From: Powellomyces hirtus
Taxonomy: Eukaryota; Chytridiomycota; Chytridiomycetes; Spizellomycetales; Powellomycetaceae
Assembly: GCA_025526995.1 (NCBI GenBank)
Contig: JAHLKG010000007.1
Coordinates: 558,001-622,000, forward strand
Reading direction: 5' to 3'
DNA length: 64,000 nt
Below, piece by piece: positions 22,368-33,751 of the stretch. Numbering within the stretch: the first letter of the stretch is position 1; the number at the start of each line of letters is the position of its first letter. A program made the translations under genes and the position numbers. The notes under the pieces were generated by a model. The model saw only the letters and a program-made list of their open reading frames with translations. It was not told the DNA's origin and did no database searches.

Positions 22368-22854
22368 GCAGGGCACCACTGGTCAATTTTCTGATGCTGC
22401 GACTAGCTCCCTCTGCTTCGGGAAGAACATAACATCCACAGGCAGGATTCCACCTGCCGGACTTTGATATAACCGTATTTTATTTCTTCTTTTGTTTCGA
22501 TGTGCTGTGTTTCGAAATACATCCATATCTGATCCTGATTGGTTTTCGTGATGGGGCCGGCACTGGTGCAGATGAGCTCATTTACCTATATCCCCCACCC
22601 TGTTGCTCGTTTTGGTAAAATAAGAGACAGGTGCTTCTCTTTTATCATTGCAAAGTGCGGATGTGACTATGTAAAACGTTGTATACTGACTATAGTTTGT
22701 TCAAAAATGCACTTTCACCATGGGGGCTGTGTATGTAACCGGGTCGGTGGCGGTGCATTCAGTGGTGATTGTTTCCAAAATATGGGGATCATGCATGTGC
22801 ATCAAGGGAAGGCAGTATATGTGACCGCGGGTGGTCAAAGAAACGGCGACTCGA
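22368..22854. other. Convergent intergenic region, nothing recognised
   Basis: Holds the two 3' UTRs of the Zn2Cys6 gene and the BAR-protein gene. A 132-codon plus-strand frame (22539-22937) runs antisense into the BAR gene and shows no family resemblance. Confidence 0.5.
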
Positions 22855-24283
22855 TCAGTGAGAAGCACAGATTGTCAGCTCCCTCATTTGCAACAGGACA
22901 TCCTCGACTTGTCCCTCAAGCGGCCGTCCGTCATTAGGAAAGGCGGTACGAATGGCATCTAGCTTCTGATGGGCTGACTCGTTGAATCGCAACTGGGACT
23001 TGACGAGGGCCGTAAAGCACGGGTCAAGGTATGGTACGCGCATAGACACCAGCTTCGGGATCTCGGTAGTCAGGAGTGTGTTGTAATGCATGTAAATTTC
23101 ACGCGCCCCGTTGCATTCTTGCTCGGCCTAGCAAAGAGAAGGTGAGCACCATTGGTATTGTACATACTGCGCTCAATCATCGACCTTACCCTGGGCAGCC
23201 GTTGTGGATCATCTGAAGGTTTTTCTACCAGCTTGCGTACGTTGCTGCGTACACGGTCATAATCAAGCAACTTTTTGGCACGGATCTTGCGCGCCTCGTT
23301 GAAGTCCGGAAAGACGGCGACGAGTCGTCCTAGAGGGTCCAGAACGGCTACCCGATAGTTGGTATCCTATGATAAAATCGGAGAAATGAGTCTCGGATGT
23401 TCGCACAGCGAAATCACAGCCACTTGGCTTCTCGGTGTTGCTGAATTCAATCCAACCCAAATCTCAACTCACCAGTTCTGCCCTAGCTTCTTCATCCAGT
23501 TTGGTTACAGCCAGCTTGTATTGAGCGCCAGCGTATCCGAGTGGTGAGCCCTCTTCATAGAATGCATTGATGGTTTCGGCAATCCGCTGCTGAGACAGGG
23601 TCATGCCACGAACAGCGTCTAGATAGCCTTTCGCTTCGCGGTGTAGGTTTTCCGCCTTGTTTTCCAATCTGTAGTCAAGCAGAGCAACTCTCGAATGAGT
23701 CCAAAGTCCCGGATTGTAATTCACCGTATGCCAAGGATGGCATGGTTTGGCCCTTTTTTTATCATCGTTTCGTCCATGAAGCCATCACGTCCGAAACGGA
23801 TTTTGCGGCAAACAATAGTCTACTATCCCCTGGAGCTGGCAAACCCATCCTTCACAGTCCTACTCCTCAGCTGACCAGTTGTCCGGAATCCTACTTACGA
23901 TTTGAGTCTCTTTTCTTCCTCTTCAAACTCTCTGTCAATCTGCACGAATTCAATAATATTCAATGTTTATGCTAAAGCTTCGCAGTCTACCCCACGGTCG
24001 CAAGTCGTAGGAACCGGCCGTTTGCAGCATACCGTCTTGTCTATCGCTCCTGTCGATTGCATGACCGACGTCGTCGCGCGACTGACAGCCTTCTTGAGCC
24101 CATGCCTGATAAATTAGGATTTCTATGCCGTTAGCTATATTAAATGTACAAAAATTTCCACTCTTTTTAAATGGAGTGCCAACGCGACAGACATTCACAA
24201 GCACTGGCTTTTCCCTCTTGGTATCTCCCTTGATATCCCTCTGAGTTATACGCATGGCAGGATAGGGGAACTTACCAGCTCAT
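22855..24283 (-). CDS. Rvs161/Hob3-type BAR domain protein (N-BAR amphiphysin)
   Basis: Membrane-curving BAR protein that works with an Rvs167-type partner in endocytosis, actin organisation and cell fusion. Exons on the minus strand: 24283-24276, 24105-24033, 23939-23899, 23668-23473, 23366-23190, 23127-22855; 255 residues, close to yeast Rvs161 (265). The spliced N terminus begins MSWHGLKKAVSRATTSVMQ (amphipathic helix), then IDREFEEEEKRLK, LHREAKGYLDAVRGM, VRKLVEKPSDD and PKLVSMRVPYLDPCFTALVK. No SH3 domain, as in Rvs161. The first coding exon is only 8 nt (ATG AGC TG); it is supported by a perfect GTAAGT donor and by restoring the family-typical MSW start. The 41-nt third exon is equally small but phase-consistent. 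Confidence 0.93.
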
Positions 24284-25131
24284 GCTTGACTATTTGTTTA
24301 TATGGAGAAGCAACAACAAAAAGGGGACTGTTTACGTGGGAATTCCTCAGAGGATTTTTCACGAATAGCTGGGGCGAACTCTGATTGACGGTGTTGATGA
24401 CGAAAGCGTGGCCAAGAGAATGACGGCGTGATTGAGTTGTACAATAGTCGCACTACTGAATGCGCGTTATTATCTGAGGGTGGCTGTGTACTTTATCAAG
24501 TTGCTAAGCGTGCGTGGCGCAGTTCATACATCAATTCGAATGAGGCCATCGATCGAAAGAAAAGAAAGAAACATTAAAGAAAGACGCGCTCTCTCTCCGC
24601 GTGGCGTGGCGTGGGCGAAAGCAATTCTTATTGTTATTAACGTTCGATCCATCAATCAACGAGACTTGCTGAAGATGATTGTGCGTATGATAACGAGAAA
24701 GAAAGAAGGTACTGTATGTTTGTAGCAAACAGGAGGCTGTACAGGAAGTAGTTTCATTGGAAGGAGGGAGGGAGGAGAGAGACTCGCAGCGCGGTCATCT
24801 CGCGTGCGTGGGACCACCCCCTCTCCATTCTTATTCTCGCGATTTTGGGCTAAAGTGTGAACACCCACAAAATCGTCGCACAAAAACATGCTGCAAAGTG
24901 CGGATGCCGTTCGTTGTAACTTTCCTCACCCCACCCCAACCCACTCGCGGGCGCCGCTGGTGTTGTCTTCCGTTTTCCCTCGTCAACAACCTCCTTGGGA
25001 TTCCAGATAAAAAGTATATCATCACTTGGCCTTGACCACCTTTGCAGCTTTCTCCCCTTTTTTTGTCTTCTTTCTGCGCCAACACATCAATTTCCACTGT
25101 TTGCCCGTCCACCTCTGTCGAGAAACCGCCA
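24284..25131. promoter_or_regulatory. Divergent intergenic region between BAR-protein gene and ERG9
   Basis: Contains both promoters. A purine-rich AAAGAAAG stretch lies near 24555-24585, with CT-rich sequence close to the ERG9 start. I found no clear sterol-regulatory element. No gene seen. Confidence 0.45.
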
Positions 25132-26616
25132 ATGTCCGCTTCTGCCCTTCTCGCTTCGGCGACCCACCCGACCGAGCTGTATGCTCTGGTCAGATATATC
25201 CTCACTCCAACACCATCAAGCATATCCCCAGCCTCGAAGAAGTCCAGTGTTTCGCCATCAAGATCCCCAACCCGCGCAAGATGCTATCACTTCCTCAACC
25301 TTACCTCCCGGTCGTTTTCAAGAGTTATCGCTGAGCTCGACGATGAGCTCAGACATCCGGTCTGTCTCTTTTACCTTGTTCTGCGGGCTCTGGACACTGT
25401 CGAGGACGACATGACCCTGGATATTGCCCGCAAGGCCGCCCTTCTCAAGGACTTTCATAACAAGATATATCAGAAAGGCTGGAAGTTCATGGACAGTGGA
25501 GAGAACGAGAAGGACAGACTGCTTTTGCAAGAGTTCGATGTGGTGATAGAAGAGTTCCTGACCCTTGACGAAAAGTACCAGAAGGTCATTGCTGACATCA
25601 CCAAACGAATGGGAGCTGGAATGGCCTTATATCTTGCAACACCCACTCCCGAGAAACCACGCTACATTGAGATCGAGACCACCCCGGCGTACAACACCTA
25701 CACACACTATGTGGCTGGATTGGTCGGAATCGGACTTACGGATCTTTTTGCTGCCTCGCGACTGGAGCAGCCGCAGCTGACTTCTCCTGCAAACATTGAG
25801 CTTGCCAATGAAATGGGCCAGTTCCTGCAGAAAGTCAATATCCTGAAGGATTTCCTGGAAGACCTGCAGGAAGGCCGTGTGTTCTGGCCAAAAGACGTTT
25901 GGTCGAAATACGTTCCTGAGGGAAGATCGGTCGACGCACTTGCGGAGGAACAGCACCAAGACGTTGCTCTCGCTTGCTTGAACGAACTCGTCGTTGATGC
26001 CCTCAAGCTCGTTCCCAGCTGTTTGAGTTACATGTCGCTACTGAAAAACCCAACCGTGTTCCAGTTCTGCGCCATACCTCAGGTGAGTCCATTGTATCGG
26101 CTCGAGCCTTCTGCGCTATTCAATACTAAGGTCTCTTTTCCGACGATCCAGATGATGGCAATTGCAACCCTTGACCACTTTTACAACAACCCATCAGTCT
26201 TCCGCACTACAGGCACAAAGATCAGGCGCGGGCTCGCCGTGAAGCTTATGCTAGCGTCCACAGACATGCGCAGCGTAAAGAAGCAGTATGAGCAGTACGC
26301 GCTTTCCATCAACCGCAAAAATGCCGATGCCGTCGGCAAGAACGACAAGGACAAGAGCTTCATGAAGGTTGCTGTTGCTTGCGCTGATGTACGTACCTTC
26401 TGCATGTCGTGCGAAATGTCGTTCAGTACTTGAGGGATGCGTGGTTTCTAAGCTCGTTGTTCAATTATTCAGATTGTCAAGTGGGTTCACGCACATGACG
26501 AGACTCAGCTGGTCCCAGCAGCAAACAACGGATGGAAGTTCGATTGGGTGGTAGCCGTTGGCCTGGTGGTGATTGCATGTGCCCTTGCTATGGGCATGCT
26601 ACCCACGGTGCTCTGA
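25132..26616 (+). CDS. ERG9: Squalene synthase (farnesyl-diphosphate farnesyltransferase)
   Basis: Condenses two farnesyl diphosphates to squalene, the first committed step of sterol synthesis, at the ER membrane. Exons 25132-26082, 26152-26388 and 26473-26616 give 443 residues. Diagnostic motifs: FLNLTSRSF, the first Asp-rich motif in VLRALDTVEDDM, AYNTYTHYVAGLVG, the second Asp-rich motif in KVNILKDFLEDLQEGRVFWP, and a C-terminal membrane anchor (WVVAVGLVVIACALAMGML). The active site looks complete. The first intron (69 nt) is in frame and open. Oddity: between codons 25 and 50 (25206-25281) the model reads Ser/Pro-rich with poor codon use, while the shifted frame reads like normal coding sequence; see findings. 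The start at 25132 gives MSASALL, then THPTELYALV, matching family starts. Confidence 0.95.
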
Positions 26617-26916
26617 GAACCTTTTCACCCCCCCCCCCCCCCCCCCACACATCTTCTTGAACTCTCTTGTTGTCCGACTTTCGATCATTTTTCATCAACT
26701 CTCGTAATCTTATTGAAGAATACCTGTATTTCTTTCGACCCGTAGATTGCCGAACTCGTAAGCAATTCTGTACGTTGAAACTACCCTCTGAATATTTACG
26801 CCTACAACAAAACCTGTAATAGTTTCTGTCGAACTATCACGTGCGGTGACAGCCTTTGATTCAACCTTGTCGTTGTAAGTCTCGCTGACCAAAAAGAGAG
26901 GAGAGGACCGCCCGCA
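26617..26916. other. Convergent intergenic region with poly-C tract
   Basis: 300 bp holding the 3' UTRs of ERG9 and the RING protein. It begins with a run of 19 C residues 12 bp after the ERG9 stop codon. Nothing else recognised. Confidence 0.6.
26628..26646 (+). repeat. Homopolymer run of 19 C
   Basis: Uninterrupted C run in the ERG9 3' UTR. Such runs can fold as i-motif/G-quadruplex pairs and are prone to length errors in sequencing. Confidence 0.9.
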
Positions 26917-28946
26917 TTATAGATAAAGCCGTATCAAGCTATTTTGTGCAACGCCCTTCCGACATGCTGGGCAAAGAGGTCGGACCTGCAATGCTGTCTT
27001 GATGCACGGCGAACAGAAGATGTGGCCGCATCTTGTAGTTGAGATCTCCGCAACTGTCCCCATATTCGATAGGCAGATCCGACATTCTGGATATTTGCGA
27101 GGGGCCGCTGGGCTTCTTGGGGGAGGGTTGGTGGCAGATGCTGCCGGTTTGGGTTGCGGTGTCAAAGCGACCAGTTCCTTCATCTGCTCGAAAAGCGCTT
27201 CATGTTCCTTGCGTATGTGGTCTAGTTGCTGCTGTCGCGAGGGAAGGTGTTGGTCGCTACATGACGGTAAGGGGCATGCATGTTCCCATGTTTTATGTTC
27301 TTTTCTGCAAAGAGAAAAGAGAGCCAAACTAGTTTATCGCATACTCCCCAGATGCAGCAAATCCACCTTGGTACTCACAATGCCCAGACGGAGCCAAAAG
27401 GGCCTGCATCGCAGGATGTGCATGGATGGTGCTGCCTGGTCACATGCCTTCCGAGTTCCTCCTGCCGATCAAAAAAGGCTCCGCAAACCCGGCAACTATA
27501 CGTGTGCCGATCTGTCAACCGCCGATGGGGACAGTTCTCCACATGCGCTGTCAGATTCCGTGGCCGCTGAAAGTGTGCTAGGCAATATGGACACGGGAAG
27601 ACGTGATGAGTGGATTCCATGTGGTGCACAAGAGTTATCATAGTTGGCGAGGAGTCCTTGCAGATCGTGCATATAGGGCAGGTATGCAAGTTGCGCGCCA
27701 ACTCATGTGGAAACGATAGCTTGCAGATGCCACATGGATAGTAACTGTGCTTTCTCAACATGTGTGCTTCGAATTCCCGAAAGGAACCAACCCGCTCTTG
27801 ACAGAAAGAACAGATATGCAAGTGGCAATTATTGATGTGCTCTTGAAGGGCCGCTGCGTCCGCAGATACTTCGAAACATTCACCGCATACTAAACTGGCA
27901 TTTGCTCCTCCTGACGTGGTGCCCCGGTTCGTGGATTGGTGTGCGACAGAACCGAGTTCACGACCAGCAATATTCTGCGCCCGCAGCGCGTGCGTCAAAG
28001 AAGATACGTCGTTATTTGCTTCTCTTGACGAGGTGCCTCCTGTCGTGGATTCGCGTGGCCCAGACTCGAATCTATGAACGGCCAGATGTTGTGTCCGAAG
28101 TGCGTCCGTCAAAAATTCCTGCGCACATTGAGGACACGGGAACCGAGCTGTGCCTTGAGAGGGTTCAAGACGACCATTGGCAGTTCCGGCCGAAAACTCG
28201 CAGCTCGTGAACGAAAACGTGTGAAGTCTTGTGTTATGTTCGAGCAACCCGGCGGGGGAGTCAAAATGTGCATTGCAATCACCGCAACGGAAGGGATGGA
28301 TCGATGAAACGTGGGCATTTAGAAGGGCCTCGGTGGTAAAAGCACTGGCATGGGATGGAGGACAGATCTGGCACCGGTGTGGATGTGACAGTGCCATATG
28401 AGTCCTTGTGTGCTCCTCGAACGCGCGGGCATTTGCGAAGCTGCGACTACACTGCTGACAGAACATTTCGGGATGAGTGCCATTGCCAGTCCCGGCCGTA
28501 AAATGGCAGCTCGCGAACGAAAACGTGTGAAGTCTTGCGTGATGTTCCAGCAACTCGGTGGAGGATTTGAAATTCTCGTTACAATCACCGCAACGGAAGG
28601 ATTGGGTCTGTGAAACGTGGGCACTGAGCGGGGCTTCGGTGGCGATACTTGCAGGACGGTAGCGTGTAGCTCTTTTATATTTATATTTCTTCAATAGGCG
28701 GACATTGACGTTCCCATGGTGGTTCGCACGGCCATCGTGGTTCCCAAGGGCGTTCCCATGGTGGTGGTTCCCTTCGTTGTTCCCACTGCTGTTCCCATTG
28801 ACGCCCACAGTAGTCGTGGTAGGCCTGGGTAGCACTGCACCCACTAGGCTCAAGTCCATGAAGTCGGCCAATTTGTCGGGATGTATATGAGTCTTCCAGC
28901 GTTCTCTACGCAGATCTGCGCGCGAGAGAACTCTGAATGACTCCAA
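26917..28946 (-). CDS. C2H2 zinc-finger array protein with C-terminal RING finger
   Basis: 651 residues from minus-strand exons 28946-27379 and 27304-26917. After a Gly/Asn/His-rich N terminus come about eleven C2H2-type fingers (for example FRCGDC...LLEHHARLH, FCQQC...FEEHTRTH, FPCPQC...TQHLAVH, HICSFC...AHMLRKH, FPCPYC...TAHVENCPH, YSCRVC...GRHVTRQHH); some have irregular spacing. The second exon adds another finger and ends in a C3HC4 RING (CRICL, then TTRCGHIFCSPC and CPAC). A RING with many C2H2 fingers suggests a ubiquitin ligase that selects targets through the fingers, but I recognise no orthologue; animal ZNF598 has its RING at the N terminus, so the order is different. Part of the array arose by internal duplication (period 306 bp). 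It is head-to-head with CEP104. Confidence 0.85.
28175..28642 (-). repeat. In-frame internal duplication in the C2H2 array
   Basis: Bases 28175-28336 and 28481-28642 are clearly related at the DNA level, offset by 306 bp (exactly 102 codons). They encode the twin segments FRCGDCNENFKSSTELLEHH and FRCGDCNAHFDSPAGLLEHN, each followed by RLHTFSF. The DNA between them is unrelated. Confidence 0.85.
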
Positions 28947-29187
28947 GACGCTCCCCGGCGTGTCTCACCTGCTCACGTAAACGCGACGATCGGATTTGAC
29001 ACTCTGTTTCAACTGTCACTACTGTCACTGTCAATGCACGGGCCGCGTGGTGATATTGCACATTTCACGCTCTCCCCGACAGTGCTGAAAGAAAACTCGC
29101 ATTCCCCGACCCGACACACAGTCCATCCCTCGCTACGAAGCAAACTGAACCTGGCAGTCGGGATAGGCTGGGACCAGAATTCGGACT

Positions 29188-32100
29188 ATGGTCACCCCGC
29201 TGTCCTTTCTCCCGTATACAATAGCAGCCTGCACGAGTAGTAACGAAGAAGGCAACCCCAACCAACTAGCGCTCTCTCGTCCTACCGCAAACAACAAAGC
29301 CCTTCACTCGGCAGGATGGCTATCAGAAAGGTGAGCTCGCAAGCTTGGGACTGCCACTGTTAGCCATCTTGCCTCCATTTCATCCACACCACTTTGCTTT
29401 TCTCTGTAGGTTCTGTTCGTACCCCCAGGCACTTGTCTTTCGGCTGGCCTCGGGACTATGCAGAATCAGGAAGATTGAAGTTCTTGTACATCACTACATG
29501 ATTTCCACCAAGCTCGAGTTCTGGGTGGGAAGAAATCAACGTGACGATTGGGACGTGCTGAAAGGTACGCGTGAATAACAAAGCGCGCTACGCCGTCGCG
29601 GCATCATGGTCTCGGGACATTGACATCTATCTTGGATAACAACAGCTAGCGCAGATACGGCAGCTGGAGACCAATCTGACGTGAAGTTTGAGCATTTAGG
29701 GTATGCTGTGACAGCCGTGTTCTTACGCGTCCAAGGACGATCCGATTATTGACCTCGTATCTTATCGCGAAGATTTGTGTCCCTGAATGATGGTGCGCAA
29801 GTTCAGTACAAAGCGCGTGAGCTCAAGTCGGTTCATATCGACGCGGAAGCAGAGTACTTGAAGATTGTTGTGCACAAGTGCCACGTGAACACGTTGAACC
29901 TGTACAATCAGGTATGGACACTCCTTGCCAGGTGCATTGGGCTTCTTTGGTACGCCTGCTTAATGCAATATCGCTAGGTGGGCCTCGTGGCCATAAACAT
30001 CTTTGGCAACGTCTGTGATACTTCCCAATTCTCAGAGTCTCTCAATGAACAACAGCAAATCCTGCTAGGGGTATGTCCATCAATCCCACATACGATGATG
30101 CACTTGAAACCCTGCAGTCTGATTTGATTTGCTGATATTTTGGCGTAGTTGGACCCTTCGAGAGATTCTGCTACGGATGCTGCGCCACACGACAATTCCA
30201 ACGCCGCCCTCTGGGGTCTCATAAATGAGACTAGCACAGAACGCAGAATGCCTGTTGGCCAGAGCCTCTCCTTCAGTGGTTGCGCGGATCCGGCTGTTGC
30301 AAAGCTCATTGTTGCAGTAACAAAGGCGAAAGAGGACGCTGTTGTAGGTTGGTGCTGACTGTAAACATTGGGGTGTTGCTGGCCGCTAAGAAACAACTTT
30401 TGTAGATGAAAGATTTCATGATGCGAAAGTATTGAAGATACTCCTGGAAAAATGCAAGGAGGTGAGGTATGGGTCGCATCACTACTTTGTTGCATTAGCC
30501 TTTCTCAACGTGGTATGTGGGATACCAGGCCGGAGATGAGGTCAATAAGCTACACACCACAAAAGCCAAAGCCGTCAGTATTGAGGACTACGACACGGCC
30601 GCAAGAATGAAGGTAATGGCATGCTAGCTGACACATCTACCACGTTTTTCCAACAATCTTGAGTCTGCCAGGCAGATATCGCGGCGATTACACATGCATT
30701 GCATTCGGATCTGAAGCATTGCGGATTGAATGTTGTGTCAGCGGACAGTACTTCATTTGCTCGGCCATCAAATGATGAACGCGCGCCCGAAGATGAGCAT
30801 GGCACGTCTACCAATCATTCTGCTCACTCCCCAGAGCATCGCAACAGATCTTCATCGCGAGATCCCTCTCTTCCGCCTTCCCCTCCTTCATCCAAACACG
30901 CATCTCCACCAAAACCTCACGACCGGTCAGCCGCCAGCGTTCCTCCACATACCATCTTACAGTCTCTCCCCTGGGATAAGGGTCGTGTCTCTCCTAATCT
31001 CATCAACGTACAAGCGGCAAGGGAGAAGCAAGTTGTCATAGAAGAGGTACCTCTTAGCCAGCAAAAACACCCAACAGTTCCCGTGCATTCTCCACCTAGA
31101 TCAGCCTCCGTCTCCGACAGTTCCGTTCGCCAGTCGCATCCTGAACCTCTTCCAGCAATTCCGGCAGAGTCTCCCCCATCACACGAGAATCCGGGTCAGT
31201 CGCCGCCTGTGTCCGCCACCGTATCTGCCCCCTCAACATTGCCCGTGCCACCCATCCCAAAACCCCCGCAATCTCAACAGCGTCAAGAATCACTACCTTT
31301 AGCTGCTGCCGCACCGCGGCAACAAAATGGAGACCGAGAAGTCAAGCGTCCGGCGTCTCCGCCAGTGCCGGCTCTTTCCAAGCCTGTAGACGCAAAACCA
31401 AAATGGTATGAGCAGGAGTATCCAGATCCTGATGCGGAACCCATCGTTCCCAAAGTCAAAAAAGTGGTGAAAAAGGCACCATTAAGACCAAAGCCCGTCG
31501 TCTCACGCCCCGGGGCCCTGCCACCAACGCGAAAGAGCGTCGAGCAGCATGAAGCATCATCAGCACCATACCCTATCAAGGAGAGCAGTAGCAAGTCTGG
31601 CATCAAAGGATCCGAGACAGGAAAGCAAGGCTTGCCCCCAGGCTTTGAACCGCCGGAAGCTATTCCCGAGCATCTAAGCACGGAGTTTGCGCTCCCCATT
31701 GAAGCATACGGCAGTCTGATCATTCAATGTCTGCTTGGACGACAGTTTGGTCTCCGGGAGTGGGCTATGGGTGAGATCACACAGCGCACTGTGGAACGCA
31801 CGCAGCGCGAATCCGTACAAGATTCCAAGCTCGACGCTAACAGCTTTGCGGAGGCGACCTATCTCGTAGTGCAGTTTGCCATCGCGGATAATCGCGAAAA
31901 GGCAATCACGACTTCTGTCGCTTTATGGACGCAGCTCGTAACTTTTTGTAATGCTCAGCGCGTTCCGCAAGCCGTTAGCTTCAAGTTCTTTGACACTCTC
32001 GTCCCAATTCTTCTTACCAAGTCCGCCGAAATGAATCCGAGAACGAAACAAGCTTGCATTGACATGATGGTCACTCTCGGAAAATCCTTCCAAAACCCTC

Positions 32101-33751
32101 CGTACAGCATCTATCCTTATATTTTCAAGCTCGACAAGAAGAGTGCTGCGCATTGGAAACTGATCAAGGCTCGATTGGAGATCCTTCATCGACTGTTAGA
32201 GGCGGGCGGGCTCCATCTTGCCGATAAAAATGCCAAGCCTAACGGAAAGAACTCTCTGCGCGCTTCAACCCGCGGAGCTCCGACCGGAAGCGGTGTCCCC
32301 ACCATTGCAGCAGTGATGGAATTCACGGAACCGTTCCTGCATCACATGAATGTGGAGGTTCGCGAGGCTGCCGGTCGTGTCGTTGTAGTTGTTATGAGAG
32401 CGGCCGGTGAGGAGTCCGCGGACCCTTATCTTAAGAGGTTGCGACCTCAGCAACTCGCGACTTTGAAGGCCATGTATGCGGAGGCTGTGGGCATCAAAGC
32501 GAAGCCAATAGCCAAGGGAGCTAGAGGTAGGGTGTGTTAATTGGTGATCATATACATTCGTCCATATTGACAAGCTCCCTTTGCGTAATCAAGCGCGTCC
32601 GTGGGCCCTACCATCTCAGGTAAAACCAGTTCCCGAAGTCATTGACGAAGAAGCCGCTGAAGAGGTCGAGCGGCTAGAAACAGAGCTGTTGACGCTGCGG
32701 CAGATGGTCGGGAACCACCACAAGGAAACCATCTCGGCCGTCAATGCTCGGCATCTTGGTGCCCCTCGCCTTTCTCCCGACGAACCTGCGCCTAGTTCCA
32801 TGCCAAATCGCTCCTCGCCAAAGCGAAAGCCATCCTCCGATGTCATGAAGGCTTCCAAGGTATTGAAATAGCGTGACTGCGATGAAGCATCCCCAATGAT
32901 GTTTATACTGTTTGCGCCTTAGCTGAAAGGTCCGTCAAAGTCCGTCACGCGAAGCATAGAGGAGGATGAATCTACTTCTTCACCGCGAAAAGCAAGTCCG
33001 ACGAAGAAACAGACGAACGACACCGAAGTTGTTGGGCGCGCGGCCAACTGGAACATTGACCGCACATGCATATTCTGTGAAGAGCTCAATGATGATTTCG
33101 CCCTTGAGGAGAGCCTTGATTTGCATTATTGGAGAGATTGCCCGGTGCTCACCAACTGCCCGAATTGCAAACTGATAGTAGAGATCCCGATGTTGACGGA
33201 CCATCTCACACGGGACTGCGATGCTGCTGCCAACGCGCCGATGCGAGTCTGTCCGCGCTGCAAGGAAGCGGTGAAGACCGCCGACTTTGCAGCTCACACG
33301 GCGAAGAAGAAATGCAAAGGTACTTGGGACTCTCGTCTCGCCCCAATTCTCATCAAATGCTAGAAACATCTTCTTGCCCACAGCCGCACCGACAGATCCC
33401 AACACTTCGCGTTGTCCAATGTGCCATGACGACGTTTCTGGCGGGGAGGAAGGGTGGAGACGCCATCTGGTCACCGGCAATGGATGCCCCGCCAGTCCCC
33501 GGAAGCCCCGGCACGAATCATCCTATGCCGATGCGACACAACCGACACAACCGCCACAATCAACAACACAAAAATCGATCCCGGCCGTGAAGAAGGAAAA
33601 TGGGCACCGAGGTTCACTCCTGCCGCTGTTCAAATCAGGTATGAACGAACAGTTTTTTATACGCAGAAATACACTCTTTCGCAGGTTCCTCAGCACAAAC
33701 GATTTGTTTCCAGATCGAACCAAGTTGCCCGTCCCTCAAAGACGCCGGTAG
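29188..33751 (+). CDS. CEP104: CEP104/FAP256 ciliary-tip protein
   Basis: Binds microtubule plus ends and tubulin at the tip of cilia and at centrioles. Thirteen exons (29188-29330, 29410-29564, 29646-29700, 29773-29911, 29978-30070, 30150-30347, 30406-30461, 30529-30612, 30672-32526, 32594-32859, 32923-33319, 33384-33648, 33714-33751) give 1247 residues, longer than human CEP104 (about 925). N-terminal jelly-roll: AGWLSERFCSYPQ, HHYMISTKLEFW, KARELKSVHIDAEAEYLKI, LYNQVGLVAINIFG; coiled coil; a long Pro/Ser-rich insert (about residues 340-650) that accounts for the extra length; TOG domain; then the zinc-finger region CIFCEE, LDLHYWRDCPVLTNCPNC, CPRCKEAV and CPMCHDDVSGGEEGWRRHL. The start was moved upstream of a spurious MAIRK start because the correct frame matches the family. 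The last exon is chosen on phase and is the least certain. Confidence 0.93.

Noticed and set aside
22539..22937. 132-codon plus-strand frame antisense to the BAR gene end
   Set aside because: Overlaps the conserved C-terminal exon of the BAR protein on the opposite strand and resembles nothing known.
29316..29330. MAIRK as the start of CEP104
   Set aside because: It is out of frame with the conserved jelly-roll; the correct frame (AGWLSERF) is open back to the ATG at 29188.
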